Shown: one piece after another, positions 48,153 to 56,609 of the stretch
Layout of the letters: the number at the start of each line of letters is the position of its first letter
Position numbering within the stretch: position 1 is the first letter of the stretch
Assembly: GCF_000308415.1 (NCBI RefSeq)
Contig: NZ_BAFS01000194.1
Coordinates: 1 to 61,975, forward strand
Reading direction: 5' to 3'
Length of the DNA stretch: 61,975 bases
DNA from: Nocardia asiatica NBRC 100129
Lineage (GTDB): Bacteria > Actinomycetota > Actinomycetes > Mycobacteriales > Mycobacteriaceae
Made by a program: the position numbers and the translations under genes
The notes under the pieces: model-generated
What the model saw: only the letters and a program-made list of their open reading frames with translations
What the model was told of the DNA's origin: nothing
Database searches by the model: none

Positions 48153-49862
48153 ATGTCCGACAGCATCGTGTTCGGAGCCGCCGGGTTCCTCGGCCGCAAC
48201 GCGGTCGCCCGATTGCTCGAGCGGGGTCATTCCGTCACCGCCGCTCTGCGCCCGGGCACCGAGGCGCGGCTCACCGATTGGCTCGACCGGCGCGGCGTGG
48301 ACTCGGGCGGACTGGAGATCGTCGGATGTGACGTCACCGCACCCGACCTCGGCCTGCCCGCCGGATTCGACCCGTCCGGCATCCGCGACGTGTACAACTG
48401 CGCGGCCCGCTTCGCCTTCGGGCTCGCACGCGAGGATGCCTACGCGGTCAACGTCACCGGCGCGTTGCGCGTGCTGGACTGGGCCGCCGCCTTGCCCGGC
48501 CTGCGCCGCGTCGTGCACATCACGGGGTACCGGATCACGGTGGAGGAGTCCGAGGAACAGCACTACGAGAAGGGCGCTTACGGCGCCTCGAAGTTCGAAT
48601 CCGATCCGCTGCTGCGCCGGCGGGCCGCCGAACTCGGCGTCGCGCTCACCATCGCGAACCCGAGCAGCGTGATCGGGCCGGGCCAATATGTCGGGCTCGC
48701 CGCCGTGGTCGAGCAACTCTGGGATGGACGACTCGCCGCGACTCCCGGTGGCGCGCGGACGTTCGTGCCGATCGTCGACCTGGACTACTTCACCGATTTC
48801 CTGATCAGCCTGCCCGCCCTGCCCGATACCGGGGGCCGGTCCTACACGGTTCTCGACGACCGGACTCCGGTGCTGCCCGAGCTGATTCGACTGCTGGCTC
48901 GCCACCTGGGGGTCCGCGCGCCGCGGTTCTCGATCCCGGTCGGCGTCATCTCGCGACTTCCGCGCGCGCTGACCGGCGCCGATCCGGAGTCGCTTCCCTT
49001 CATCGCCGACGACCGCTACGACACGTCGGCGGCGCAGGACGTGGCCCGCCGCGCCGGGCTCACCATGCCGCCGACCGAGGCGACCGTGCTCGCGTGGGCC
49101 GATCATCTCGTGGCCAGCCGGTTCGGCGCGGTGACCGACGATCCGACCGCCGGTTTCGCCGACGGCGTCTGGGTGAGCGGCGAACGGGAACGCCCGGATT
49201 ATGTTCTGGTGCACGGCCTTCCGCTCGACGGCGAGTCGTGGAACGCGGTGCGCGCTGAGCTGGACGGGCTGAGCCTGGCCGCCGACCTGCCCGGTCTCGG
49301 ACGCTCGGCGCCCGGCGATCACGACGCGATGCTGCCGAAGCTGCTCTCCCGGGTGCACACCCGTCCCGTCCTGGTCGGCCACTCGCTGGGCTGCGGTCCG
49401 GTGTTGCGGTACGCGGCGGAGCATCCCGAGCGCGTCTCGGGCGTGGTGCTGGTGGCGCCCGCGTTCCTGCAGCCGCCTTCCAGCGCGCTGCTGCGCTCGC
49501 CGCTGACGACGGTGGCGATGCGCCGAATGTCGGCCGCTGGGCTGGCCGGTCGGCTCGGTGTGCCGGAGAGCGCCGCGATCGCGAGCGCCGCCGCGAATCT
49601 GCGCAGGCGCGGCGTCGCCGCTCGCACCGTCGCCGCCCTGCGCCGGGCGAGCGCCGCCACGCGGCGTGCGGAGCTGCGCGGACTGCTCGAGCGAATTCCG
49701 GTGCCGGTGCGGATCGTCGCCGGTTCGGCCGACCCGCTCACAGTCGCGACCTCCCGGGACTCGAGTTCGATCGAAGGCGCGGGCCACTACCCGCAATTGA
49801 CCCATCCCGCACTGCTCGCAGCCGAACTCACCCGCGTCTCGGCCCTCGCTGCGCGCGGCTGA
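48153..49862 (+). CDS. Fusion protein: NAD-dependent epimerase/reductase (extended SDR) plus alpha/beta hydrolase
   Basis: The single 569-residue frame joins two enzymes. Residues 1-335 are an extended short-chain dehydrogenase: FGAAGFLGRN at the start for NAD(P), and the catalytic Tyr143-x3-Lys147 in YGASK. Residues about 348-569 form an alpha/beta hydrolase: HGLPLDGESW, nucleophile Ser411 in GHSLGCG, acid candidate Asp527 in GSADPL, and His545 in GAGHYP. Both active sites look complete. The frame is continuous with even codon bias and has no stop or start between domains, so it is a genuine fusion and not two overlapping genes. Expression is probably controlled by the preceding TetR protein. 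Substrate unknown. Confidence 0.88.
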   Translation: MSDSIVFGAAGFLGRNAVARLLERGHSVTAALRPGTEARLTDWLDRRGVDSGGLEIVGCDVTAPDLGLPAGFDPSGIRDVYNCAARFAFGLAREDAYAVNVTGALRVLDWAAALPGLRRVVHITGYRITVEESEEQHYEKGAYGASKFESDPLLRRRAAELGVALTIANPSSVIGPGQYVGLAAVVEQLWDGRLAATPGGARTFVPIVDLDYFTDFLISLPALPDTGGRSYTVLDDRTPVLPELIRLLARHLGVRAPRFSIPVGVISRLPRALTGADPESLPFIADDRYDTSAAQDVARRAGLTMPPTEATVLAWADHLVASRFGAVTDDPTAGFADGVWVSGERERPDYVLVHGLPLDGESWNAVRAELDGLSLAADLPGLGRSAPGDHDAMLPKLLSRVHTRPVLVGHSLGCGPVLRYAAEHPERVSGVVLVAPAFLQPPSSALLRSPLTTVAMRRMSAAGLAGRLGVPESAAIASAAANLRRRGVAARTVAALRRASAATRRAELRGLLERIPVPVRIVAGSADPLTVATSRDSSSIEGAGHYPQLTHPALLAAELTRVSALAARG

Positions 49863-49940
49863 CCGGGCCCCGCCCTTTCGACGCCACGCCGGACCACGCA
49901 TCGCTAGCCACGTCAGCGCAGGATCGGCAATCGCACACGT

Positions 49941-50059
49941 CGCCCAACGGCAGACTTCGCACAACGGCAGACTTCGCCCAACGACCGGCCCCGCCCAACG
50001 GCAGACTCCGAACAACGACCGGCCTCGAACAACGAGCGGCCCGACACAACGAGCGGCCC
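49941..50059. repeat. 17-bp tandem repeat array (7 copies)
   Basis: Seven 17-bp units follow each other without gaps: all share CAACG near the centre and fall in two kinds, one with GGCAGACT and one with GACCGGCC or GAGCGGCCC. The period is not a multiple of three, so the array is probably not coding. It fills most of the 322-base gap between the fusion gene and lysR and runs into the terminator at 50051-50084. Confidence 0.85.
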
Positions 50060-50084
50060 CGCACCGGATGGTGCGGGGCCGCTC
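50051..50084. terminator. Terminator between the fusion gene and lysR
   Basis: GAGCGGCCCCGCAC pairs perfectly with GTGCGGGGCCGCTC around a 6-base loop (CGGATG). The last tandem-repeat unit overlaps the 5' arm. It can serve both converging transcripts. Confidence 0.85.
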
Positions 50085-50184
50085 GGTCACACCTTCGTCG
50101 GCGTGAATTCTCAGATCGCATATCGGCAGTGACGCCACATGGGCGCCGATATCCGGCGACCGGAGCGGCACCGGTGAGGGGCGG

Positions 50185-51111
50185 TCAGGACGCCTCGACG
50201 GGGACCGACCGCACATCGGCCGGTTCCTTCGTCGCGGCCACGGCACGAGAGAACGCGCGTACGCTCGGCGTTTCGCGGTAGCGGTGCCACACCAGCCCGA
50301 GCCGCGACTCGGCGAGCCCGGTCACCGGCACGAAGGCCACCGGCCGCCTGCGGTGTGATTCCGCGGTCGGATGGCACAGCAGCATCGCCCCGCGACCGGC
50401 CGCCACCGCCGCGAGCCCCTCCTCCAGCGTGCCGACCTCCGGTCCGGTGCGCACCGGTCGTCCGCCCGGCGTCACGTCCAGCGCTTGGGCTCTGCGCCAG
50501 TACTCCGGGGCCGGCGGTCGCACTCCGATCAGCGGGAAGTCTGCGATTTCCTCCGCCGACACCGAAGCACGTCCCGCGAGGGGGTGCGAGCGGGCCACCG
50601 CGAGGGTCTGTGGCTGGCCCGCGAACACCGATCCGAGCACGAGGTCGCGCTCGCCCATCGGCAGCAGCACGACCGCGGCGTCGACCTCGGCCCGCCGCAG
50701 CGCGCCGAACGGATCGGCGAGCGGGATCTCCACCAGCTCGGCCGAGCAATCCGGGTGCGACCGCCCGAACAGTTCGAGCGCGGCCATCAGGTGATCGTTG
50801 CCCGCACCCTGGAATCCGATGCGCACGGTGCCGTCCATACCCCTGGCGGCGGCGCGGGCGCCGTCGACCGTCGCGCGCAGCGCGGCATAGGCGGGCCGCA
50901 GTTCAGCGAGGAAGTCCGTGCCGAGCGGGGTCAACCGGACGGTGCGGCTGGTGCGTTCCACCAGCCGCCCGCCGATGCGCCGCTCCAGCGAGCGCAGCAA
51001 CTGGCTCACCCGGCTCTGCGACACATACAGCCGCGCGCCCGCCCGCCCGAAATGCAGTTCCTCGGCCAGCGCGAGAAACGCCTCCAGTTCACGGACCTCC
51101 AGCCCGCCCAT
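50185..51111 (-). CDS. LysR-family transcriptional regulator
   Basis: The 308 residues have an N-terminal winged helix (about 5-65, REL EAFLALAEELHFGRAGARL, then VSQSRVSQLLRSLERRIGG) and a type 2 periplasmic-binding-like effector domain. It is divergent from an MFS exporter across a 91-base gap that holds a LysR-type palindrome, so it very likely controls that gene. The ligand is unknown. Confidence 0.92.
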   Translation of the reverse strand: MGGLEVRELEAFLALAEELHFGRAGARLYVSQSRVSQLLRSLERRIGGRLVERTSRTVRLTPLGTDFLAELRPAYAALRATVDGARAAARGMDGTVRIGFQGAGNDHLMAALELFGRSHPDCSAELVEIPLADPFGALRRAEVDAAVVLLPMGERDLVLGSVFAGQPQTLAVARSHPLAGRASVSAEEIADFPLIGVRPPAPEYWRRAQALDVTPGGRPVRTGPEVGTLEEGLAAVAAGRGAMLLCHPTAESHRRRPVAFVPVTGLAESRLGLVWHRYRETPSVRAFSRAVAATKEPADVRSVPVEAS

Positions 51112-51140
51112 CAGGCTCCTTTCACGATCAATGAGTCCAG

Positions 51141-51156
51141 CTCATAGAACTATGAG
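51141..51156. promoter_or_regulatory. LysR-type operator palindrome
   Basis: CTCATAG-AA-CTATGAG is an exact inverted repeat with a 2-base centre in the divergent lysR-MFS gap. A second, overlapping inverted repeat ATGAG-TCCAG-CTCAT lies at 51131-51145, giving two adjoining half-site pairs as often seen in LysR-regulated promoters. Confidence 0.7.
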
Positions 51157-51202
51157 AGCTTCGCCGTTGTTTCCCCCGGTCGCGAGCCTTTGGCTGGAGG
51201 AC

Positions 51203-52408
51203 ATGACACAGGTTCAGGAAGACGTTGCCCCGCCGCCGATTTCGGCGCAGCGGGGCTGGCTCGGCGTCGGGGCCGTCACGGCGGGCACGTTCACGGTGGT
51301 CACCTCCGAGATGCTGCCGGTCGGGCTGCTCACCCCGATCGGCTCGGCGCTGCGGGTGAGCGAAGGCAGCGCCGGCCTCACGTTGACGGTGACCGGCCTG
51401 GTCGCCGCGGTGTCGGCGCCCTTGGTCACCGCGGCGCTGGGCCGGATCGAACGCAAGACGGCGCTGTGCGGATTGATGGCGGTGCTCGCGCTGGGCAATC
51501 TCGGCGCGGCCTGGGCGCCGACCTTCGGGGTGTTGATGGGGGCACGGGTGCTGGTCGGCGTCGGCATGGGCGGTGTGTGGGCTATCGCGGCGAGCCTGGC
51601 GGCACGGCTCGTGCCCGCGCGGTCGGCCACCGCGGCGACCTCGCTGGTCTTCTCCGGCGTCGCGGTCGCCTCGGTGCTCGGCATCCCCGCGGGAACCATG
51701 CTGGGCGCGCTCGCCGGGTGGCGGATCGTTTTCGTCGCCGCAGCTGGGCTGGCGGTGCTGGTGCTCACGGCGATGGCCGCCGCGCTTCCGCGCCTGCCCG
51801 CGACGGAGACCGCCGCGGCGGGCGGGGTATTGCGGCTGGCGGGGCAGCCGGGCCTGCGGGTCGCCCTGCTCGTGGTCGCGTTCCTGGTCACCGGCCACTT
51901 CGCGGCTTACACCTACGTGCGGCCGGTGCTCGAGGAGGTGACCGGCGTCGGCGCGGAGACGATCGGCGCGCTGCTGCTGGTCTACGGGATCGCGGGCGTG
52001 GCGGGCAATTTCGGTGCGGGCGCGGCGGCGGCACGGACGCCACGGAGGACGCTGATCGTGATCGGCTCGATCCTGGCCGTCGCGGCGATCGCCTTGCCGG
52101 TGCTCGGCGCTTCGCCCGCACCGGCGTTGGTACTGATGATCGTGTGGGGGCTGTCCTACGGCGGTGTATCGGTGAGCACGCAGGTCTGGGTCTTCGCCGC
52201 GTCGCCCCGCGCGAAGGAGGGTGCGTCGGCGCTGTTCGCCGGGGTCTTCAATGCCGCGATCGCACTCGGGTCGCTGATCGGCGGGCTGGCCGCGGACGGG
52301 ATGGGCCTCGCCGCCGCGCTGTGGCTCGGTGGCGCGCTGGCGCTCGTGGCCGTGCTCGTCGCCGCGTTCGGAACGGGCATCGATCGGCGGACGGGCGGCG
52401 GGCAGTAG
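51203..52408 (+). CDS. MFS exporter, DHA1 (12-helix, AraJ/Cmx-like)
   Basis: The 401-residue protein has about 12 membrane segments, the start TVVTSEMLPVGLLTPIGSAL typical of the AraJ/chloramphenicol-resistance group, and the motif-A-like 'ALGRIERKTALCG' after helix 2. It probably exports a small hydrophobic compound or sugar derivative. The ATG at 51203 follows GGAGG closely. Its regulator is the divergent LysR protein. Confidence 0.88.
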   Translation: MTQVQEDVAPPPISAQRGWLGVGAVTAGTFTVVTSEMLPVGLLTPIGSALRVSEGSAGLTLTVTGLVAAVSAPLVTAALGRIERKTALCGLMAVLALGNLGAAWAPTFGVLMGARVLVGVGMGGVWAIAASLAARLVPARSATAATSLVFSGVAVASVLGIPAGTMLGALAGWRIVFVAAAGLAVLVLTAMAAALPRLPATETAAAGGVLRLAGQPGLRVALLVVAFLVTGHFAAYTYVRPVLEEVTGVGAETIGALLLVYGIAGVAGNFGAGAAAARTPRRTLIVIGSILAVAAIALPVLGASPAPALVLMIVWGLSYGGVSVSTQVWVFAASPRAKEGASALFAGVFNAAIALGSLIGGLAADGMGLAAALWLGGALALVAVLVAAFGTGIDRRTGGGQ

Positions 52409-52476
52409 CGGCGCTTATTGGCAGCGTCAGGGAAAAGCAGCTGCGGCAACGTTTTCCGATACCTACGATCACGGTC

Positions 52477-53283
52477 ATGTCCTTGCGCGCGATTCCGGCT
52501 TCGATGGACCCGGCGGTGGTCGGGGCGATCGATGACGAGCTGGATCGGATCGAGCGGGAGCACCGGGTGTCGATCCGGCTGGCGATCGAAAGTGGAAGCC
52601 GCGCTTGGGGTTTCCCGTCTCCCGACTCGGACTACGACTGCCGGTTCGTGTACGTCGCGCCGCTGGAGACCTATCTGTCGCCGTGGCGCACCCGGGACGT
52701 GGTGGAGACGCCGCTCACCGACTTGCTCGACGTGAGCGGCTGGGATCTGGCCAAAGCGCTGCGGCTGCTGGTGCAGGGCAACGCGGTGCTCATCGAATGG
52801 CTGATGTCGCCGATCGTCTACCGCGGCGACCCGGCATTCCGGGACCGGCTGCGCACGGTGGCCGGCGAAGTCGCCGACCGCGACAAGGTGGCTCGGCACT
52901 ATCTGCACCTGGGCAGCAAGCAGTGGGCCTTGTTCGAGCGCACCGGGTCGCTGAAGAAGGTGTTCTACGCGTTGCGTCCGGCGATGGCGCTGCGATGGCT
53001 GCGCGAGCATCCCGCGGCGGCCGTGGCGCCGATGCATCTGCCGACGCTGCTGCGGGAATGCGATCTGCCCGCCGAACTGCCGTCGGCGGTCACCGAACTG
53101 ACCGACCTGAAATCACGGACCCGGGAGATGGGCAGCGGTGCGGTGCCCGCGCCGATCACCGCGTTCATCACCGCCGAATTCGCCTGCGCGGCCGAGGCGT
53201 TCGCCAAGTCCGGCCACCGCGATCTCACGCGGGCCCGTGCGATCACCGCGGAGTTCTTCCGCTCCGAGGCATCGGCGGGCTGA
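52477..53283 (+). CDS. Nucleotidyltransferase of the RlaP (RNA-repair polymerase-beta-like) type
   Basis: The 268-residue protein has a minimal polymerase-beta core: GSRAWGF (40-46) and SDYDCRF with two Asp (52, 54), then a long helical C-terminal region with LIEWLMSPIVYR. This pattern is the RlaP/YcgL-type family (PF10127), found in putative RNA-repair operons with RtcB-like ligases; none of those partners is in this window. No ribosome site precedes the ATG, but a TACGAT box ends 7 bases before it, so translation may be leaderless. Its stop is 3 bases from the convergent hxlR stop. Confidence 0.85.
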   Translation: MSLRAIPASMDPAVVGAIDDELDRIEREHRVSIRLAIESGSRAWGFPSPDSDYDCRFVYVAPLETYLSPWRTRDVVETPLTDLLDVSGWDLAKALRLLVQGNAVLIEWLMSPIVYRGDPAFRDRLRTVAGEVADRDKVARHYLHLGSKQWALFERTGSLKKVFYALRPAMALRWLREHPAAAVAPMHLPTLLRECDLPAELPSAVTELTDLKSRTREMGSGAVPAPITAFITAEFACAAEAFAKSGHRDLTRARAITAEFFRSEASAG

Positions 53284-53286
53284 CCC

Positions 53287-53823
53287 CTAGGACCCCAGGA
53301 TCGCTCCGGTCGCCCGCTCGTCCGCGTCGGCAGACTCGGCGACCGCGTCGGCGTAGGCCCGCGCGAGCTGTTGCGTGGCGGACGGGCGGTCCGAATTCGG
53401 GCGGGGGACGCCGAGATGGCTCTCGCGCAATTCGTCCATGAACTCCGCCCACAATGCCGGACCGCCCGCCTCGAGCAATTCGGCCCGCACCCGAAGACTC
53501 TTGGTGGTCGGACGGTGCCGTAGGCCCCACGCGCCGAGTTGCGCCATGACCGGCACCAACTCGATCGCGGGTTCGGTGAGCCGGTATTCCGCCTTCTGCC
53601 CTGGCCTGGCGTCCTCCCGGCTGAGCAGACCCGCCGCCACCAGGCGCTTGAGCCGATCGGAGAGGATGTTCGAGGCGATGCCTTCCTCCGAGCCTGCCAG
53701 CAGCTCGCGGAAGTGGCGTCGGTCGCCGAACATCACGTCGCGCAACACGAGCAGCGTCCACCGGTCACCGATCACCTCGATCGTCGCGTTGATCGGGCAC
53801 CCCGAACGTCCGTCCTCGCGCAT
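53287..53823 (-). CDS. HxlR-family transcriptional regulator
   Basis: The 178-residue protein has the HxlR winged helix: GCPINATIEVIGDRWTLLVLRDV (from residue 8) and FRELL, IASNILSDRLKRLVAAGLL. Cys9 sits where redox- or electrophile-sensing HxlR proteins have their key Cys, so oxidative sensing is possible but unproven. The ATG at 53823 with GGGAG upstream is preferred to a TTG at 53859. A palindrome 28 bases upstream of the ATG is probably its operator; no obvious target other than itself lies divergent. Confidence 0.88.
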   Translation of the reverse strand: MREDGRSGCPINATIEVIGDRWTLLVLRDVMFGDRRHFRELLAGSEEGIASNILSDRLKRLVAAGLLSREDARPGQKAEYRLTEPAIELVPVMAQLGAWGLRHRPTTKSLRVRAELLEAGGPALWAEFMDELRESHLGVPRPNSDRPSATQQLARAYADAVAESADADERATGAILGS

Positions 53824-53850
53824 CCGGCACTCCCGTCGCTCGACACCTAC

Positions 53851-53869
53851 TGATTGCAATATACAATCA
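53851..53869. promoter_or_regulatory. Probable HxlR operator
   Basis: The A/T-rich inverted repeat TGATTG-(7 bases)-CAATCA stands out in this GC-rich sequence, just upstream of the hxlR start. ATTGCAAT within it is itself palindromic. Confidence 0.5.
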
Positions 53870-54021
53870 GATACTCGTCAGTCGCCGAGCCGCTCGTCCT
53901 CCGTCCCCATCCGCCCACGGCGAGCGCGCATCTCCGAACGAAAATCGGTGCGCGCCGGCCAGCTCGCTTCCACGGCACCCTCCGGGCGATCCGCCCGTTC
54001 CGCACCCGACCCCGAACAGGG

Positions 54022-54056
54022 GAAAGGCCCCACACCATCCTGGTGCGGAGCCTTTC
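54022..54056 (-). terminator. Terminator after cspA (imperfect hairpin)
   Basis: GAAAGGCCCCACACCA pairs with TGGTGCGGAGCCTTTC around a 3-base loop with two mismatches, 17 bases past the cspA stop. It may also collect readthrough from hxlR's side. Confidence 0.7.
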
Positions 54057-54072
54057 GGAAGCTAAGTCGCGA

Positions 54073-54276
54073 TCAGAGAACGCGGACGTCCTGGGCCTGC
54101 GGACCCTTCTGTCCCTGGCCGATCTCGAACTCCACGCGCTGCCCCTCATCGAGGGACCGGAAACCCGAGCCGCTCACAGCCGAGTAATGCACGAAGACGT
54201 CGGGCCCCCCGCCGTCCTGTGCGATGAAGCCGAAGCCCTTCTCGCTGTTGAACCACTTCACAATGCCTTGAGCCAT
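54073..54276 (-). CDS. cspA: Cold-shock domain protein
   Basis: The 67-residue protein is a single cold-shock domain with RNA-binding motifs RNP1 (KGFGFI) and RNP2 (VFVHYSA), and the usual [10 protein letters not shown] start. Such proteins melt RNA structure and are abundant in actinobacteria. The leader region is long and contains an inverted repeat (54293-54302 with 54320-54330), fitting the structured leaders of cold-shock mRNAs. Confidence 0.95.
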   Translation of the reverse strand: MAQGIVKWFNSEKGFGFIAQDGGGPDVFVHYSAVSGSGFRSLDEGQRVEFEIGQGQKGPQAQDVRVL

Positions 54277-54767
54277 TTCATACTTTCTGTAGACGAGCCA
54301 GGTAGGTGTTATGAGATGCCCTGGTCTCGTAGATCAACGATGCCATGATCCGACGAATTACTCACGTTCCGTACCACCAACTGTGAGCTAACGCTCACGA
54401 CGACGCTCGGCTCCGTCGTGCGCGAGTGCACACGGGGTTCACTCGCGACGCTCGCTCAGTGGCGGGTCGTTTCTGTCACCTCCCACGCTCGGCCGGGCCC
54501 CGATCCAGCGACAGTCGCCGGGCCCATCGGGCGGGTACCCGCAAGTCGCGTCGGATAACGTCCGCCGCCTACCCCGGACGAGCGAATTTTTCTCGCAGGG
54601 GCCACCGCGCCCGGCATCATGGACTCCTTCTTCGACGCGGTTCGGCAGCGATGCACAGCCGCTACCAATTTCCTTGTGCCCCAACTGGTTTCAGTGTACC
54701 GCACGCAGACTCCGATAGTTCAGCCTACGTCCGGCGCCCCCGGTGCGCACCGTTCGTTAAGTTCTGT
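54277..54767. other. Gene-free leader and intergenic region upstream of cspA
   Basis: Nearly 500 bases between cspA and iolD hold no gene that I can support. Near cspA is an inverted repeat ACGAG(-)CCAGG / CCTGG-T-CTCGT (54293-54330). A short palindrome CGGTGCGCACCG lies at 54741-54752, close to the iolD end, and may help end that transcript. Frames on the minus strand at 54439-54704 lack a ribosome site and family resemblance. Confidence 0.55.
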
Positions 54768-56609
54768 TCACGGGCGCAGGTAGCGCACCTGACGCCGTTT
54801 CTTCTCGTCGTAGGCGGCGCGACCCGCCAGATGCTCCGGCACGCCGATCTCCCACCAGGCGCCCGCCTCGGTCCACACCGCCGGCTGCGTCCGCACGACC
54901 AGCACGGCCGGGCGGCATCCGGCCTGCGCGGCCGCGCGCGCCTTCGCGTACGCGTCCCGGAAACCGTCCAGGTCGGTAGCCGTGAAGACCGAACATCCCA
55001 GGGCGGCGGCATGGGCGGCGAAATCGACCCGAGGGGGATGCTCGTGACGGCTCCGGCAATCGGCATAGAAATTGTTGAACGGCTCGCCGCCTTGTCCCTC
55101 CTGTAGCCGGGCGATCACGGCGTAGCCGTCGTTGTCGCAGACCACCGCGACGAACGGATGCCCGGCGAACGCCGCCGAGAACAATTCCGAGTTCAGCATC
55201 AGATACGAGCCGTCCCCGAGCAGGGTGGTCACCACACCGTCGGGGTGCGCCATGGCCGCCCCCCACGCGCCCGCGAGTTCGTAGCCCATGCAGGAGAAGC
55301 CGTACTCCACGTCCATGGTCGGTGCGCCGCCGATCGCCCGCCAACCGCCCACGAGTTCCCCGGGCAGGCCGCCGGAAGCCGTCATCACGTAGTCGTCCGG
55401 TCCGCTGAGGTCGTTCACCACGCCCACCACCTGGGCGTAGCTCGGTAACCCCGGAGTCGGTGCGCGCAGTGCGTCGACGTGCGCGTCCCACGTGTCGCGC
55501 AGCGCGGCGGCTCGCGCTGTCCATTCGGGATCTACGCGCCACTGCCCCACCTGCCCGTCCAGCTCCCGCACGGTGGCCTCGGCGTCGCCGACCACCGCCA
55601 GGGCGCCGTGTTTGACGGCGTCGAACCGGGCCACGTTGATCGTGACCAACCGGACGTCCGGCGCGAAGACCGTCCAGGACGCCGTGGTGAAGTCCTGCAA
55701 TCGGGTCCCGATCGCGAGGACGAGATCGGCCTCGGCCGCCATCGCGTTCGCCGACGCCGAGCCGGTGATGCCGAGCGGCCCCGCGTACAGGGGATGGTCG
55801 TGCGGTACGAGGGTGCGGCCCGCGGTGGTCTCCACCACCGGAAGGCCGTGCGACTCGGCGAACCCCAGCGCCGTGGGCCCCGCGCCCGAATAGCGAACAC
55901 CGCCGCCGAGGATCAGCAACGGCCGCTGTGCGCCGCGCAACGCGGCCACGGCGTCGGCGAGCGCCCGTAGGTCCGGGCGCGGCCGCGCGGGCCGGTGCAC
56001 TACGGGGTGGAAAAGCGCGTCGGGAAAGTCGTATGTCTCGGCCTGCACGTCCTGCGGCAGCGCCAAGACGACCGGACCGGCTTCGGCCGGATCGGTGAGC
56101 ACCCCGACCGCCTGCGGCAGGGTCGCGATCAGCTGTTCCGGACGGGTGACGCGGTCGAAGTACCGACTCACCGCGCGGAACGCGTCGTTCACCGTGCCGG
56201 TCGGGTCGCCGAAGTGCTCGACCTGTTGCAGAACCGGGTCCGGCGCGCGTCCGGTGAAGGTGTCGCCGGGCAGCAGAAGCAGCGGAAGCCGGTTGGCGTG
56301 CGCCACCCCTGCCGCCGTCACCATGTTCAGCGCGCCGGGCCCGATGGACGACGTCGCGACACCGACCTGACGCCGGTGGGCAGCCTTGGCATAGCCGACT
56401 GCGGCGAGCGCCATCCCCTCTTCGGTGTGCCCGCGCCAAACCGGCAGTTCGTCGCGCCGCTCGTGCAGCGCGGTGCCGAGGCCGAGCACGTTGCCGTGGC
56501 CGAAGATCGCGAAAACGGCGGGGAACAACGGGGCCTCGCGGCCGTCGAGCATCTCGCAGCGCTGGGCGATCAGCCACGCCACCAGCGCCTGCGCAGTGGT
56601 CAGTCGCAT
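54768..56609 (-). CDS. iolD: Trihydroxycyclohexanedione hydrolase (inositol degradation)
   Basis: The TPP-dependent enzyme that opens the ring of 3D-(3,5/4)-trihydroxycyclohexane-1,2-dione to 5-deoxy-glucuronate. The 613 residues have the three TPP-enzyme domains: the Glu-containing PYR domain (HTEEGMALAAVGYAKA), the middle domain, and the PP domain with GDGSYLMLNSELFSA followed by CDNDGYAVI. Its start overlaps the iolB stop by 10 bases. Confidence 0.95.
   Translation of the reverse strand: MRLTTAQALVAWLIAQRCEMLDGREAPLFPAVFAIFGHGNVLGLGTALHERRDELPVWRGHTEEGMALAAVGYAKAAHRRQVGVATSSIGPGALNMVTAAGVAHANRLPLLLLPGDTFTGRAPDPVLQQVEHFGDPTGTVNDAFRAVSRYFDRVTRPEQLIATLPQAVGVLTDPAEAGPVVLALPQDVQAETYDFPDALFHPVVHRPARPRPDLRALADAVAALRGAQRPLLILGGGVRYSGAGPTALGFAESHGLPVVETTAGRTLVPHDHPLYAGPLGITGSASANAMAAEADLVLAIGTRLQDFTTASWTVFAPDVRLVTINVARFDAVKHGALAVVGDAEATVRELDGQVGQWRVDPEWTARAAALRDTWDAHVDALRAPTPGLPSYAQVVGVVNDLSGPDDYVMTASGGLPGELVGGWRAIGGAPTMDVEYGFSCMGYELAGAWGAAMAHPDGVVTTLLGDGSYLMLNSELFSAAFAGHPFVAVVCDNDGYAVIARLQEGQGGEPFNNFYADCRSRHEHPPRVDFAAHAAALGCSVFTATDLDGFRDAYAKARAAAQAGCRPAVLVVRTQPAVWTEAGAWWEIGVPEHLAGRAAYDEKKRRQVRYLRP

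Noticed and set aside
54439..54704. 81-82 residue frames upstream of cspA
   Set aside because: No ribosome site, no conserved pattern, and located in a likely leader or spacer.
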